Below are positions 1 to 11,400 of a DNA stretch of 64,000 nucleotides, piece by piece. The position numbers were made by a program, and so were the translations under genes. The notes under the pieces are model-generated. The model worked only from the letters and a program-made list of their open reading frames with translations. It was not told the DNA's origin and did no database searches. The stretch is taken from contig CM048552.1 of NCBI GenBank assembly GCA_026413225.1, forward strand, positions 49,243,001 through 49,307,000, read 5' to 3'. Within the stretch, counting starts at the first letter, position 1, and each line of letters begins with the position of its first letter. Origin of the DNA: Otis tarda. Taxonomy: Eukaryota > Chordata > Aves > Otidiformes > Otididae.

Positions 1-168
1 CCTCTCTGGGCAACCTGTTCCAGTGTTTCACCACCCTCATTGTAAAAATTTTTTTTCCTAGTATCTAATCTAAGTCTGCCTCCCTCTATTTTTAAACCAT
101 TACCCCTTGTCCTTTCACAACAGGCCCTACTGAAGATTTTTTCCTGTCTTTCCTAACCTAATTTAAAG
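1..168 (-). mobile_element. CR1 LINE 3' coding fragment, cut by window edge
   Basis: Read on the minus strand, this is the C-terminal end of CR1 ORF2. It matches the CR1 copies at 36864 and 52866, sharing the stretches around 'aacctgttccagtgtttcacc' spacing, 'ccattaccccttgtcct' and 'aggccctact'. The element's 3' UTR would lie left of position 1, outside the window. Similarity fades near 160-170. The reading frame is broken by substitutions and indels, so this is a decayed fragment with no function. Confidence 0.85.
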
Positions 169-3100
169 GGAGCTGGATATCTAATGGAGTTTAGATTCAG
201 CAGAAGTCCAAGGGATAAAAATAGGGGAAACAAGATGCAATTCTTCACAGGAAAAATGCAATAACTCATATACAAACATGTCCCAGTGCATTCTGAAACT
301 TAAGTTACTGGAATTCTGGTGTGAAATGTCTTTGCATTGCTGGGAAGCCTGCTCTTCTGTCCAACAGCAGTCCCAGCAGAGAGTGCAGAAACAAGCCCAG
401 AGTCTTGTCTTTGCCCCTGAGTGCAGTAAAGTTGTTGCATGACAACATGTAGTTTAAAAACACAGAGCAAGGGACCAAGTCAGTACTCCATGGACATAGT
501 TAGAAGAACCCTCAAAGGTCAGCTCTCTGGCCCACTCGGTTTGGAGCACCTGAAATCCCTTCTCACACAGGATGTTGTTTCAAGAAACGATAGCAAAAGG
601 CCAAAGTAAGGACTGGGTGAGGCTGTGGCCATTTCCAGCAAGGCCTTCAGGCTAAAGTCGGAGCCGCCTGGCAGAGGCCAGATGTGTGGCTGACATGAGC
701 GCCCAATTCAGCCTTCACTGCTGGAGTAATGCCAGTGCTAGGCTTTCAATTTGGGGATTTTTTTTTTCCTCTTGAAAAATTACAACCACAATAAAGATAA
801 AAAGGAGTATTTTTGTGCCTTTGTGTGCGTGTGAGTGCATGAAACTACTGAGCCTGTTAGAAAGATTAGATACAGAATAAGTAAGTGTTGCCCTTTTCAA
901 AATTTCACACTTAATTTAAAGCTATAAATTTCCATTTAAAATATTTTGTTCACCATGTGAACCATAAACAATTTATACAATAATGAGTCCTCTGAAACCA
1001 AAACATTGTTTCTATGAGTAGACTGGCATGGTGATTGTGTGATCTATGTATACACAAAGTGGTTAACAAAATAAACACACTTGGTTATCAAAATATTATG
1101 CAGAGTTATCTTCTGTAAAAGGCATTCCTATTTTTCTCTTGTTTTGTGTAATGACTTTATACCAAAATATTATTAGATACATCAAGAAACACCCACAGGT
1201 ACACATTCTGTGGGTCAAGAGAATGTTAATTGCCTTGTGTTGTATTTACAAAAAGGAATGATTTTACATAGTTGATGCTAAAAAGATGTTTTCTAAAATA
1301 CATTTTAGAGGACAAGCATGATAACTGTAGCTGAATAATTACAGTTGTGGCATAAACTTACAAAAGCCAGAAACATCACAGCTAGGACACACTTTTCACT
1401 GCAGAAATTCCTAACTTGTTGGTTTCTATCTCGTCCTTAACACTATCTAAATGCTGTTTCAGCCTGTGAATTGAATTTTCTTTTAATTTGAGCCGATCAT
1501 GTATTCATTTGTTGACACTCTATCTTCATCAATCAATGCATTATGCCAGGCAGCTTCATCTCCTCCTGAAAGACAACCTTGGATTATGTCATGGCTCAAT
1601 TTTGTATTGCCCCTACAGAGATAATGAATTCGCACATGTAAGAGGATCATTTATCAATGGGGGTGGGATGCTGTTTCCAGCACATCATTTCCATCTGCCA
1701 CAGGATGATTCCATTTGCAAAAATCGATCTCCTGGAGGAGGATTTCTTAGCTATGGTAAGCACTCTGTAGGCACAGTGCAGCAGAGTGTGTCGTCTGTCG
1801 GGAGAGGAAGAAGAGATCGTATTGCTGCTGCCGCCCCTAGAAAGTCAAGACTGCAGGGATAGGTTTGCATCTCTTCCCACGGAGGCTGGAGAAAGAAGCA
1901 AGGGTGGGGTAAACAAGCCCTTCCTTCTCATAGCAAAGAGTTGCAGCTCAATAGGGCTGAGAGGAGGAACACACCCACACATCAGGGTGGTGCGGTGCAA
2001 GCGCAGGCGTAGTTAAGCCACTTCTGAAAAGGTTCAGCCCCAAGTGTGACAAACTGTTAGATGCTGAAACAGGCACTGCTGTGAGATGACCTCTTTTAAA
2101 CAGTTTTATGATTCAGCATAATGGCTCTTAGAAAAGAATTGAGCCCATATTTAATTAGTGTGAAAAAAAACCTATGCGTTTCATCAGCTGCAAACAACAG
2201 TAATCACACATATCACAATGAAAAATCATGCACTTCAAGCAACTTTACTTGTGTGGAGTGGAGTTTGGCAAGAGGGAGTGCAGATAGATGCCTAAGAAAG
2301 TACTCTGAGGGGGCTCCCAGGGTGGACCAGGGACAGACAGATACCAGTTCGATCCCTGCTAGCCTTAGGTTGCCACAGGCATCAATAAAACAGGTAAAAT
2401 AGATCTTGCATATTACATAAATTGTCATATGCCAGCAAGACCAAATTATTCACAAGGCAAAAGGAATCACAGTGACAGCTGAGCAACTTAAAGGGCTGTG
2501 AGTATTTGCATCCACTGCCAGAATTTGCCAGAATTGTATCCTCTCCTGTTCCAGTGTTGTCTCCCCCTTAGTCATGAGAGGCAAAAGACAGTGGTGAGTT
2601 TGCAAGAGCAGGACAGTCTCTCTTTGAGTAGCCTGGGAGCTATGGAGTGGAGTCACCTGACTTCCAGAGCGGCTGTGTATGTTTGTAGCTCAAAAGTCAT
2701 GGATTAGGTACAGTTTCAAGGAACTCACTGAGTTCTGCCATTGCTATCTGTTCTCAGTGCTCTGAACGGAACAAAGACTTATTCAACATATTTGAAATCA
2801 TTAACTTTATTTACTGTAGAACTGAACCTCTACAGACCTATAGTTGCCTCAGTGCAACCAGCATCGCGCTGGCAGTTCCTCTGGGTCCTCCGCTCACGTG
2901 GATTGTAACAAGAGATTCAGGTGACATCCAGGGCCTGGTGACATATACATGCTCATGCAATGTGAGGAGGACAAGGCACTTCAGTTTAATGCAAATTATG
3001 AATTACAGGCAGACCTTTTGTTTAGTGTGTTTTAATGTTTATTTTCAGAGAAACATGTATATATTTTTTTCCCCAAGGTCCACCTGTCATATTTTGGTAT

Positions 3101-6100
3101 ATTGCATGTCACTATTCAGTGTACATTGTGTCATAATGTGATCCTATCAGCTGTCATAAAGGATAAGCTAATAGGACAACTTGCGTCCTAATGCAGCTTG
3201 ACAAGATGAAATTTGCAAAAAATAAACATGATTCCTGCCAATACCCACTGGTCATAATGACTTCAGGTGTACCTCCCTTAATTAATCTCTAACTAATGAT
3301 GGTTTCCTAATTAGCTGCCAGAAACAGGGCTCAGTATGGGTATTATATATCTATGTGACATGTTTCAGGCTGGCATACAGACTTGTGGAGATATTACCTG
3401 TATACCATGCAGTTTTTAACAGGTTATTCTGATTTTTTTTCCTAGTTCTTGCAGGTAGGCAAAAATATGAATTCACTGGAACAGCTTTTTTTTTTCTGCT
3501 TGAAACACATGAATCAATCTGAATTCTTTGAAACTACATTATTTTAAAAACTGTTCATAAATCTTGGAGATATAATTTATTTTTCTGAAGATTTGTATTT
3601 TATGAATGACAGTTTAAATTTACACCCGAGACCATTATAGTTTCCATGAAAAGAGAATGGATAACAAATTGAATGGATGGACTCCCATTAAGCATAAAAT
3701 TACTCTACAAGAACCATTCTGAATCAATTAATCATAATGAAACAGGACTCTAATTTTCTGGCATTTTCAAAATCAAAAGTAGGTATTTGCATCATTTTTC
3801 ATCATAAAAAACTGTGATTACTTTTGTTTACACCTGATGGAATACATTATTTTAGTCACAATAATTAAATACCAGCTCCACTTTTTTTTTTTCTGGGAGT
3901 CATGAAATCGAATCCTAAGGTTGTCTAAAGAGAATTGTCTCACAGCAGTGCCCTTTACTCTCCTCCCTGCACACTTTCCATAAGCATGTGCAAAAAGGAT
4001 CAGAAAATCCAATTTATGTGACATAGCATGATACTGTGAGACATATCTCTAGTTTAAAATAAGATTTGGTTCCAGGTGTATTGCAGGGAAATAGCATCAT
4101 CTCTTCTGTTTATCGTACTTCATCTGTGACTGTTATAAATGGACTTTTTATTTGAATATATTATTTTGTTAATCTGTGTGTTTTGTATTTGTCCCCAAGT
4201 TGTTTGACTGAGCATTATCAAAACAATCTAAATTTTTGTCGTCTGGATCTACCAGCTAACAGGACAGCAGATTATTCAAGGACAGACAGGTAAATTTCCT
4301 GTGGAACATTAGTCGTGGGATTTGAGGGGGCTCCCTTGACACCAACAAAAGTATTTTATTAATATTAGTTCACCCAGCAAGTAATATTGATTATTAGAAT
4401 AGGTAGAAAGATGGTTCCTGTTTATTGTCCCATGGAACAAAACATATCCAAAGCCCATTTTGAAAAAAATTTTCTTCATATTGTTTCAGATTCCAGTTAA
4501 ATTAAAATTTTGAAATGTAATACAGAGAGAAGAAAGGGTTAAAGAAATAAAATGCTAAAGCTAGCAATTAATTTCAATTTTTTTTTTAAAGTTCTAGTTG
4601 TGACCAGCCTAACTTATGGCATTTACTGTAATAAACAATATGTAGTGAGCAACACAACCCACCCCTTCATTCCTGGCACGCTCATTGCCGAGATAGCTTA
4701 AGGAAACACCAAATGCAGCTCTGAATTCTCTGCTCAAAACATGATTCTAGTGCACTAAGTGTTTAAAGCCCTCGAAGTTTGGAGAATTCGGGCTGTGAGG
4801 CAGTTTTAATGCAAATCATGCCTGGCTTGCTAAGAAAGTGAATCCCTCTATCCCAGCACAGTGATCTGTTTTATTAAAGAAATAATGCATTGTTTTAGAG
4901 AAACTTATAAGGACACCATACTAGTTACATTATTCAGTGTTTGTATACTTCAGGGAATGTGACAGAAATATTATTTATTTATTTAAAGCAATCAGGAAAG
5001 GCTATTTTTCTCTTTAGTATGGCTTGTACAATAATTCAATTTACATATTTTAATCAAATTATTTTTCTCTCTCTTGCCAACTTCTGTTGACCTCTTCTAT
5101 TATGGTGTAATTTGTTTGTTTTCATTTGTTCCCGAATTCTAATATCCCATTTCCCTTGTACTGTTAGTGTGTATGCATAAGGCAAGTATTGGTGCCTTTC
5201 AATAGCCCCTTAGTTTATCATAACAGGAGATCTCTTGCGTTACAGCCAATTTCACTGATTATGCACAATTTACAGACTATGCAGGTCATCCAGGCTGGAT
5301 TAGGCTGGGTTATGACTATATATATATATATATGAACACTTATTTCTCTTTGCCTCTGCTAATGACCTTAACAGAAATCTAAACAACTCCTCACTAGCCA
5401 AATTATAGACTTGGACCTAACTAGACACCAAGATATGCTTTGTGCCCCTCTCTGCTCTTTGAAGAAATATTTTAGTACCTTTGGAACTGGCTGAAGCATC
5501 AAGAACATAAAAACTAATGTCCTTTAAGCTTGAGAAAGTATGAAAGAAATGCTGATATGTACAGTAGGTTAAAATTAACTGAGGTACTTACAATGCTCCT
5601 CCATCAGCACAAAGTTCTTGATTTAGAAGGCCTTGAGGTAGATGGTTAATTACTTGCTGAATCAGGGTCAGAACGCTTATGCAGAAACCTTTACTAATTT
5701 GGCAGAGCAAAAGTTCAGGGGAAATAATGTCACTAGCTTTGAAATATGTCTGAAACCTTTGACAAAATGAAAAGGATAATTCCTGTATCAGTGGGAGGTC
5801 CTCCGTCTTCATACCTGTGGCCCACAGATTATCAGTAGGCTTTTAAAAACATTCACACACTGCACCTTTAATTCTTCCAAAACAGGATTGTTTGTGGGAG
5901 GATAATATTGGGAGTTTACCTGCGGGGCAGGCAGGTGTGGATTTAAAAGATGAAGAGCGATTAGCTGCTGTTCATCACCCACTTGCTGCAGCTCTCAAGC
6001 TGTCTCCAGACTGCCAGGTTTGGGGGCAAGGGGAAGAGCTGGGGGATTAAAAAGCTTTCGCACTGTCATTGCTGTAGATCCCAAGACCATTGTGTGACCA

Positions 6101-6505
6101 CTGCTGTCCTAGGCAGTCTCAGTCTTCTGGGTGGTTGGCCCCCATTATCCTCCATGGCCAGTCAGAAGCCAGCAAAACCTCATCCAAGGCATCCAGTTTC
6201 CACTCCAAATGGAGCAGCTTGGCCTCTCCTGGGGCACTAGGCAGCCCTTTGCCCTGGCACAGGGTCACTGATAGGCTTTTGTTGCCACGGAAGCTCTAAG
6301 GGACCCAGCAGCAATGGCAGGGAAGGGGGAAAGGCTCTCACTCCAGGCAACCTGGGCTTTCCTCTTTGGCCAAGAGCTCTGATCCTGCATGGGGAGGCCC
6401 ATCAAGCTTATGCACCATAGCAGATTATCCAAAAGCTTGCTTTCAAGGAGCAGTGAATTTAAAGGAATGTGGGGTTTCTGAATTAACAGTTATATATCAT
6501 AAGAG
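169..6505. other. Non-coding stretch, no gene seen
   Basis: AT-rich sequence without a credible coding exon. The open frames are short and show no domain, codon pattern or convincing paired splice sites. The stretch holds a (TA)n run at 5317-5333, several T-runs, and two octamer motifs (ATGCAAAT at 2989-2996 and 4809-4816). A homeodomain-type TAATTA-rich patch lies at about 3278-3315, and paired Pol III box-like motifs lie at 2276 and 2347. The block 1480-1770 is less AT-rich and has splice-like AG and GT signals, but no exon could be defended. Confidence 0.6.
5317..5333. repeat. (TA)n microsatellite
   Basis: An uninterrupted TA dinucleotide run of about 8.5 units. It is short and likely polymorphic, with no other feature attached. 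Confidence 0.9.
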
Positions 6506-6560
6506 TCATAGAATAGCTAGGATTGGAGGGACCTTTAAAGGTCTTCTGTTCCAACCCTTC
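6506..6560 (-). mobile_element. CR1 3' tail fragment (55 bp)
   Basis: The sequence opens with the 'tcatagaat' 8-mer tail on the plus strand, followed by the 'ggagggacctttaaaggtc' block and 'tccaaccc'. This is the last part of a CR1 3' UTR in minus orientation. It is followed at once by a (TA)n run at 6563-6575, so the 5' truncation point sits in or beside a microsatellite. Confidence 0.85.
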
Positions 6561-6625
6561 TGATATATATATATTAGAGGACAGCACTTCTCTGCAGGCA
6601 GGTGACTTAGTGAGAGAAAGGTGCT

Positions 6626-6652
6626 AGAAAGATGCCAGAAAGATGCCAGAAA
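6626..6652. repeat. Short tandem repeat, 12-bp unit
   Basis: About two and a quarter copies of the unit 'agaaagatgcca' in direct tandem. This is a local replication-slippage product. Confidence 0.85.
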
Positions 6653-9215
6653 GAAAGGCCTGATAGACAAGTCTCCTAGTAGCTCCCGTCACCAGTGAAG
6701 AGGTCACAGTGCCGCTCCACATCATCTTGGTCAGGCAGAAGGAGCAAAGGAAGGCAGGGGAGATTGGATCACGGGAAACTCTGGCCCTGCCTCGGTGAAC
6801 AGGAGTTTGGTTGCAGAGTCCAAGGAAAATTTCTTCCACAGGGAGGCTGGTTAGGTCATGCTCACTGCTCAGCTAATAACTAAGGATCCAGCGGGGTCTT
6901 ATACTGATTAGCAGAATATCTAATTTCACCCTGATTAAGAGACAGCAGATGAAGAAGGATACTGAATAATCCTACAGGCATGTATCAACTCCGAGGCAAA
7001 CATTCCTTTTAATCTACTGTGGTGAACAACCCATGCACTCAATTTTGACTCGCTTGATATTTTTTTCTGAAGGACTCTTCTCCATAAATTTCCCAGGCTT
7101 TTGTTTTCTATAGTGACATTGTCCCAAGTGCAGACAGAAAACAATCTTGCTGCTGCTATTCATTAAAATGTATATTTGCTTATTTATACCGTCCAACCAG
7201 CTTTGTTTTCTTTTGTAAATGTCATTAAAACATATCCTGTAAATATGCTCTTAGTAAAAACCAACTTGATTTTTAGGAATGCAAGTCGTAAATGTTAGTC
7301 ATAAAAAACCAAAAATTACTGTTTTGCTGGTTTTAAATAACTGTGCATATTTTAATACATTGAGTCAGATACAAATGTAATTAAAAGATGTATTATCTTC
7401 CTCTTACTGGGAATGTCACTCGGAAATGAGAAGGCTAACATTTGCCTCATGAATAACTGTTCAAAAGATTAATTAATGTCAAATGTTGGCTTTTTCTGCA
7501 AGAAGCTGAACTCTAACATAGGATGGCATCCATGCGTGTTTACACATTTTCCATTCCCTAGTACAGCCACAGCCACAAGAAAACTGCTGATATAGATCTG
7601 AGCTAACATACATGTGACAGCTGCTTCCAAAGGTTGTAAAGGTGTGTACTACTTTAAGGAATATTTTATTAGACACAGAGCTATTATTAGAAAAGTGAAA
7701 GGACCCACAACATACAAAAAAATGTGGACAGATGCAATTAATGGGAGCTACCAGCCAAGCAGCAGGCTGTTCTCATACAACATTCACATTTACATAAATG
7801 TGGATACTTTAAAGATTTCTATCAAAGATTTTAGAACATTTTGCTGGAAGCGGACTCAAAGATAGATGTAAGAGTTTGTATATTACATGTGAGTATAGTT
7901 AGAACAATGGTATAGAGACATATTTTCTAATTAAAGAGAAGTATATATAATGTAAAGAGAATAAATCCAACAGATTGCACAATGGGCTTTTGAAAGAATT
8001 TTGTCGAAGTCTCTTTTAATGCTTATCATCATGCTGACTTGTAAAGAGCGGTAGTTAGGCCCAAATTTAGCACCTTTCTGTCTTTATTAGATACACATAT
8101 GCTTCCTGCATGTGTTAATAAAACAGTAGGAGAAGAACTTCCAACCTAGTCCATGAGAACTATTGAAAAGCTCCAGAACATTTGGAAAAACATTCCTAAT
8201 TTACAGTCATTTGTTTAATTTTCCTTTTCTGTTATCAGAAGAAACATGACTAATGAACACATCCAAATAATAAATAAACACCTAATTTACAACACCAGAA
8301 AGGGTAATATTCACTGGCTCCGTGCAGGAAATCTCGAAATCTCACTCGGGCAGATGTTTGAGTTATGTGGTAAAGTGTTTATTTTGCTGTTTTTTTCTTC
8401 CTTGTCAACTTTTCCCTTTAACAATAGACTTTTTTTCTTCATTGCCTTCTTGCTGAACTCCCTCCTAGATTTGTCACATAAGAACAGCTTGGCCATACTC
8501 AGGATGCCAGGTCATCTGGAGAGTTATGCCTGGAAGGGGAATAAAACCCACCTCTTGACTTCAAGCAGACAGCAAAACACACCTTCAAGGTCTTGGTTTC
8601 TCCAAGACCCTTTTGGGTATAAACCAGTGTGACTCTACATTACACTTTTCTCCCAGTGTTATCCAGGTAAGGAAAGAATGTGAATAGGGTTCTTCAGAGG
8701 AGTTTCTTCTCAGCTAGACGAGGGGAATAGGTATGCTAGTAGTATAAAATATTACTGTCTCTTACATTGTGCACCCCACAGTGAGGACCCAACCAAATGC
8801 ATCTAGGGGCTTCAGGGAGACTTTCAGCTGGATAGATTGAGGTTCTTCTCCAGCACAATTTCCCAAGTATTTGCAGGTTCAGTAAAGCTCTTTATTAGGG
8901 TGCTCTTCCGTGTTTACTTCTCATAAGCTAGCAAAGCACATTTGCAAAGACAAGTTGCTGCTGGTTGGAGAACTGATGCCAGCAAGGGGTGGAGTGGCTG
9001 CCGTGGTTGTGCAAGGCTCTGGGCCATGCCAGTGACAGCAGGGACCAAGGTCACCCACCGTTCAGCAGGGGCGAGCCTGGGGACCAGGCCAGCATCATCA
9101 GCCAGGAGCTGTAGCCCACAGCAGGCTCTCGTTTCTGTGCTCTGGGTCGGTTCAGTCATTATCTTCTTTTCCCTTCTCTCTTTTTAATTTAATACAGAGG
9201 GTGATGTTTTGACTC

Positions 9216-9247
9216 AAAGTCAATAGTTTTTACCATTGATTTCAATG
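9216..9247. repeat. Dispersed palindromic 'gtcaat ... attgatttcaat' remnant
   Basis: The two halves 'aaagtcaat' and 'attgatttcaat' face each other around a short spacer. The pattern recurs in degenerate form at 17992, 38485 and 59660. From general knowledge, this 'cattgacttcaatggg' word is common in bird and turtle DNA. I cannot name the parent repeat family. Confidence 0.35.
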
Positions 9248-11209
9248 TAATAAGAATTTCATCCAAACCCTTCATGCCTCACTGCGGACAATAACACAAA
9301 GAACACTATTTTGGAACAGAGAAAGGCATCATGTTTGCCAGCAGCTTTGTTTATTGTGTTTGGGGGCTTCGTGATGTAGTCGCCCACCCACTTCTTTATT
9401 AAATGTTAGTTTGGCTTTTGAAAGTTTTATAAGTTACAATATAATAATAATTAAAAGTTTTTATGCGATTTCCAAAGCTGGTTTTCATTCCTTAGGGAGT
9501 ATTAATTCTGGTTTAATTTGTTTTTCATCTTCATTGTGCAACAGAACGCAGTTTGTTTTTAAAAGGAGGATCAAACTGATACTGAATTACGTGTACATGT
9601 GTTGGCAGGCATTTCTTAAGGGGGGCTGCAGCCCATGAACTTGGACTTCAAACAACAAATGTGCAGAGCTCACATGAACTTGAAGTTGCCCTTTTATTTG
9701 TGACATCCATAAACATTTATGATGCTTTGTTTTTAATCTCAGTAAGCCTATGTTGTTACTCTGGGTCTTTTAATAGTGTCTATTTATATTGTGAAATCAT
9801 GACAACTGTGTTGTCTTCCCATAAAGCCAAAGGTCAAGGGACTGCTACAGCAAATGCTAACACATATGAATAACTTCACTTGTATGAATAATCAGACTGA
9901 TTTTAACAGGGAGATTTTTTTAGGGTCAAGCTCCCAATATTTTGACATACTTCCTGAAATGTTTTGTGGATAGTAGTCGTTGACTTTCATATGGTGATAA
10001 AATGCTCTGAACACAGAAAAAAACTCCCCTCCAGAAGACAGGAATATGTTTGGGTTATCAAGTTTTAACAATTACAACTTCACTTGTTAGCTTTCTTTTC
10101 CTAGATACAAGTGGTGTTGGAAGAGCACTTAGAAAAGATCAAATTGAATTAGCGTTAACGATTTCTGTAAGTCAGTGTATATAATATTCCTCTCCTCTCC
10201 CCTGCGAGCTTTTGTGTAGCCACATGTTTGGAGATCTCAGTGTATTTTTTTGCCCTCATCTTACGGGAAAGAATGATGGATTTAATTACAATTACAACAG
10301 TGATGTATTGCATTTTATGATTTATATTGTACACAGATGAAATTGACAAATGCATGTAAGAGAATGCTCCTTTATAATCATAAGAATTATAAAAATTCAT
10401 GCTTCCTACAATAAATATTATTCTATTTTTAAGGCTATACCTATCTGTAGTGCCTCTGTAGTGCATATGCTGTGAAAGTAAATAAAAGAGAGGCACTGAA
10501 TTCCAAATATACAAGGCATATATAAACTTGAAGATATTCAGAATAAGCAACTTCCCTTATAAAGAGAATTTCCTAGTTGTCTGTTGAGATACTACAGTGA
10601 TCCATGGAAAGGTTTTTATGAATATACTAATCCAGGTTTTCCTGTTGTTTGCACAGATTCCAGCTGTGTTAGTATGCAATTCTTGCAAAAACTTGTCTCA
10701 AGAAAGCACATCAGGAACAAATTGGCTTTCTGCTTTTCATTGGAGTATATTCAAGGGTTTGCGATGTTGCATTCTGAACCTTATTCTCAAAATACATATT
10801 CTATGTCTGTGACTTAACTCCTACTGTTAAATTAGGGAGAAGCTTTGCATGTGTTTAGTCTTCCCATAACAGTGGAAAAGTTTTGGAAGAGCCAGAGTAT
10901 GGATGAAAATCTATGAATGTCAGTATCTTTTACACTTGTAAACATATATTAGTTATTTTCTTCATATTACCTTGCTAAAATATCCTGCTTGAAACATTTC
11001 CTTAAGTAATAATGACACAAAATTAGCAAAGGACCTGCGGTCTAGGTGTCATAACCTTCCTGATAGTAAAAGGAACACATTTTCCATTAACATGGAGTCA
11101 TGTGCATGATCTGTCCAGTAATACGCAATGTCATTTAAGACATTCCATCATTCCCTGCTTGAGCACTCTTCTCTGATCTGATGAGGTACCCAGGGAAGAA
11201 ACAATGATA

Positions 11210-11400
11210 GCCAAGGCATTAAAATGTAATCAAGATATGCAAATTCATATCTAAATGTAATTTGCTTGGAAAGAGAAATTAATCTAGGCATGGTCAAATA
11301 AACAGTGTGTAATATGGATAATTAATCACCAAATTAGCAACTGTAGTCCCATGAGAAGACTATGCAAATGAAAGAGGCCCCCATCTACAGTCACAATTAG
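11210..11400. promoter_or_regulatory. Candidate conserved non-coding element (motif-dense)
   Basis: Within 190 bp there are two perfect POU octamers (ATGCAAAT at 11237-11244 and 11362-11369) and several homeodomain-type words (GATAATTAATC, AAATTAATC, AATTAG). The block resembles developmental enhancers by composition only. No conservation data are available here, so the call is inference. An ordinary AT-rich background could produce it by chance. Confidence 0.2.

Noticed and set aside
10155-10550. 131-codon minus-strand frame
   Set aside because: The AT-rich translation is dominated by I, Y, K and N, with no domain. Chance frame.
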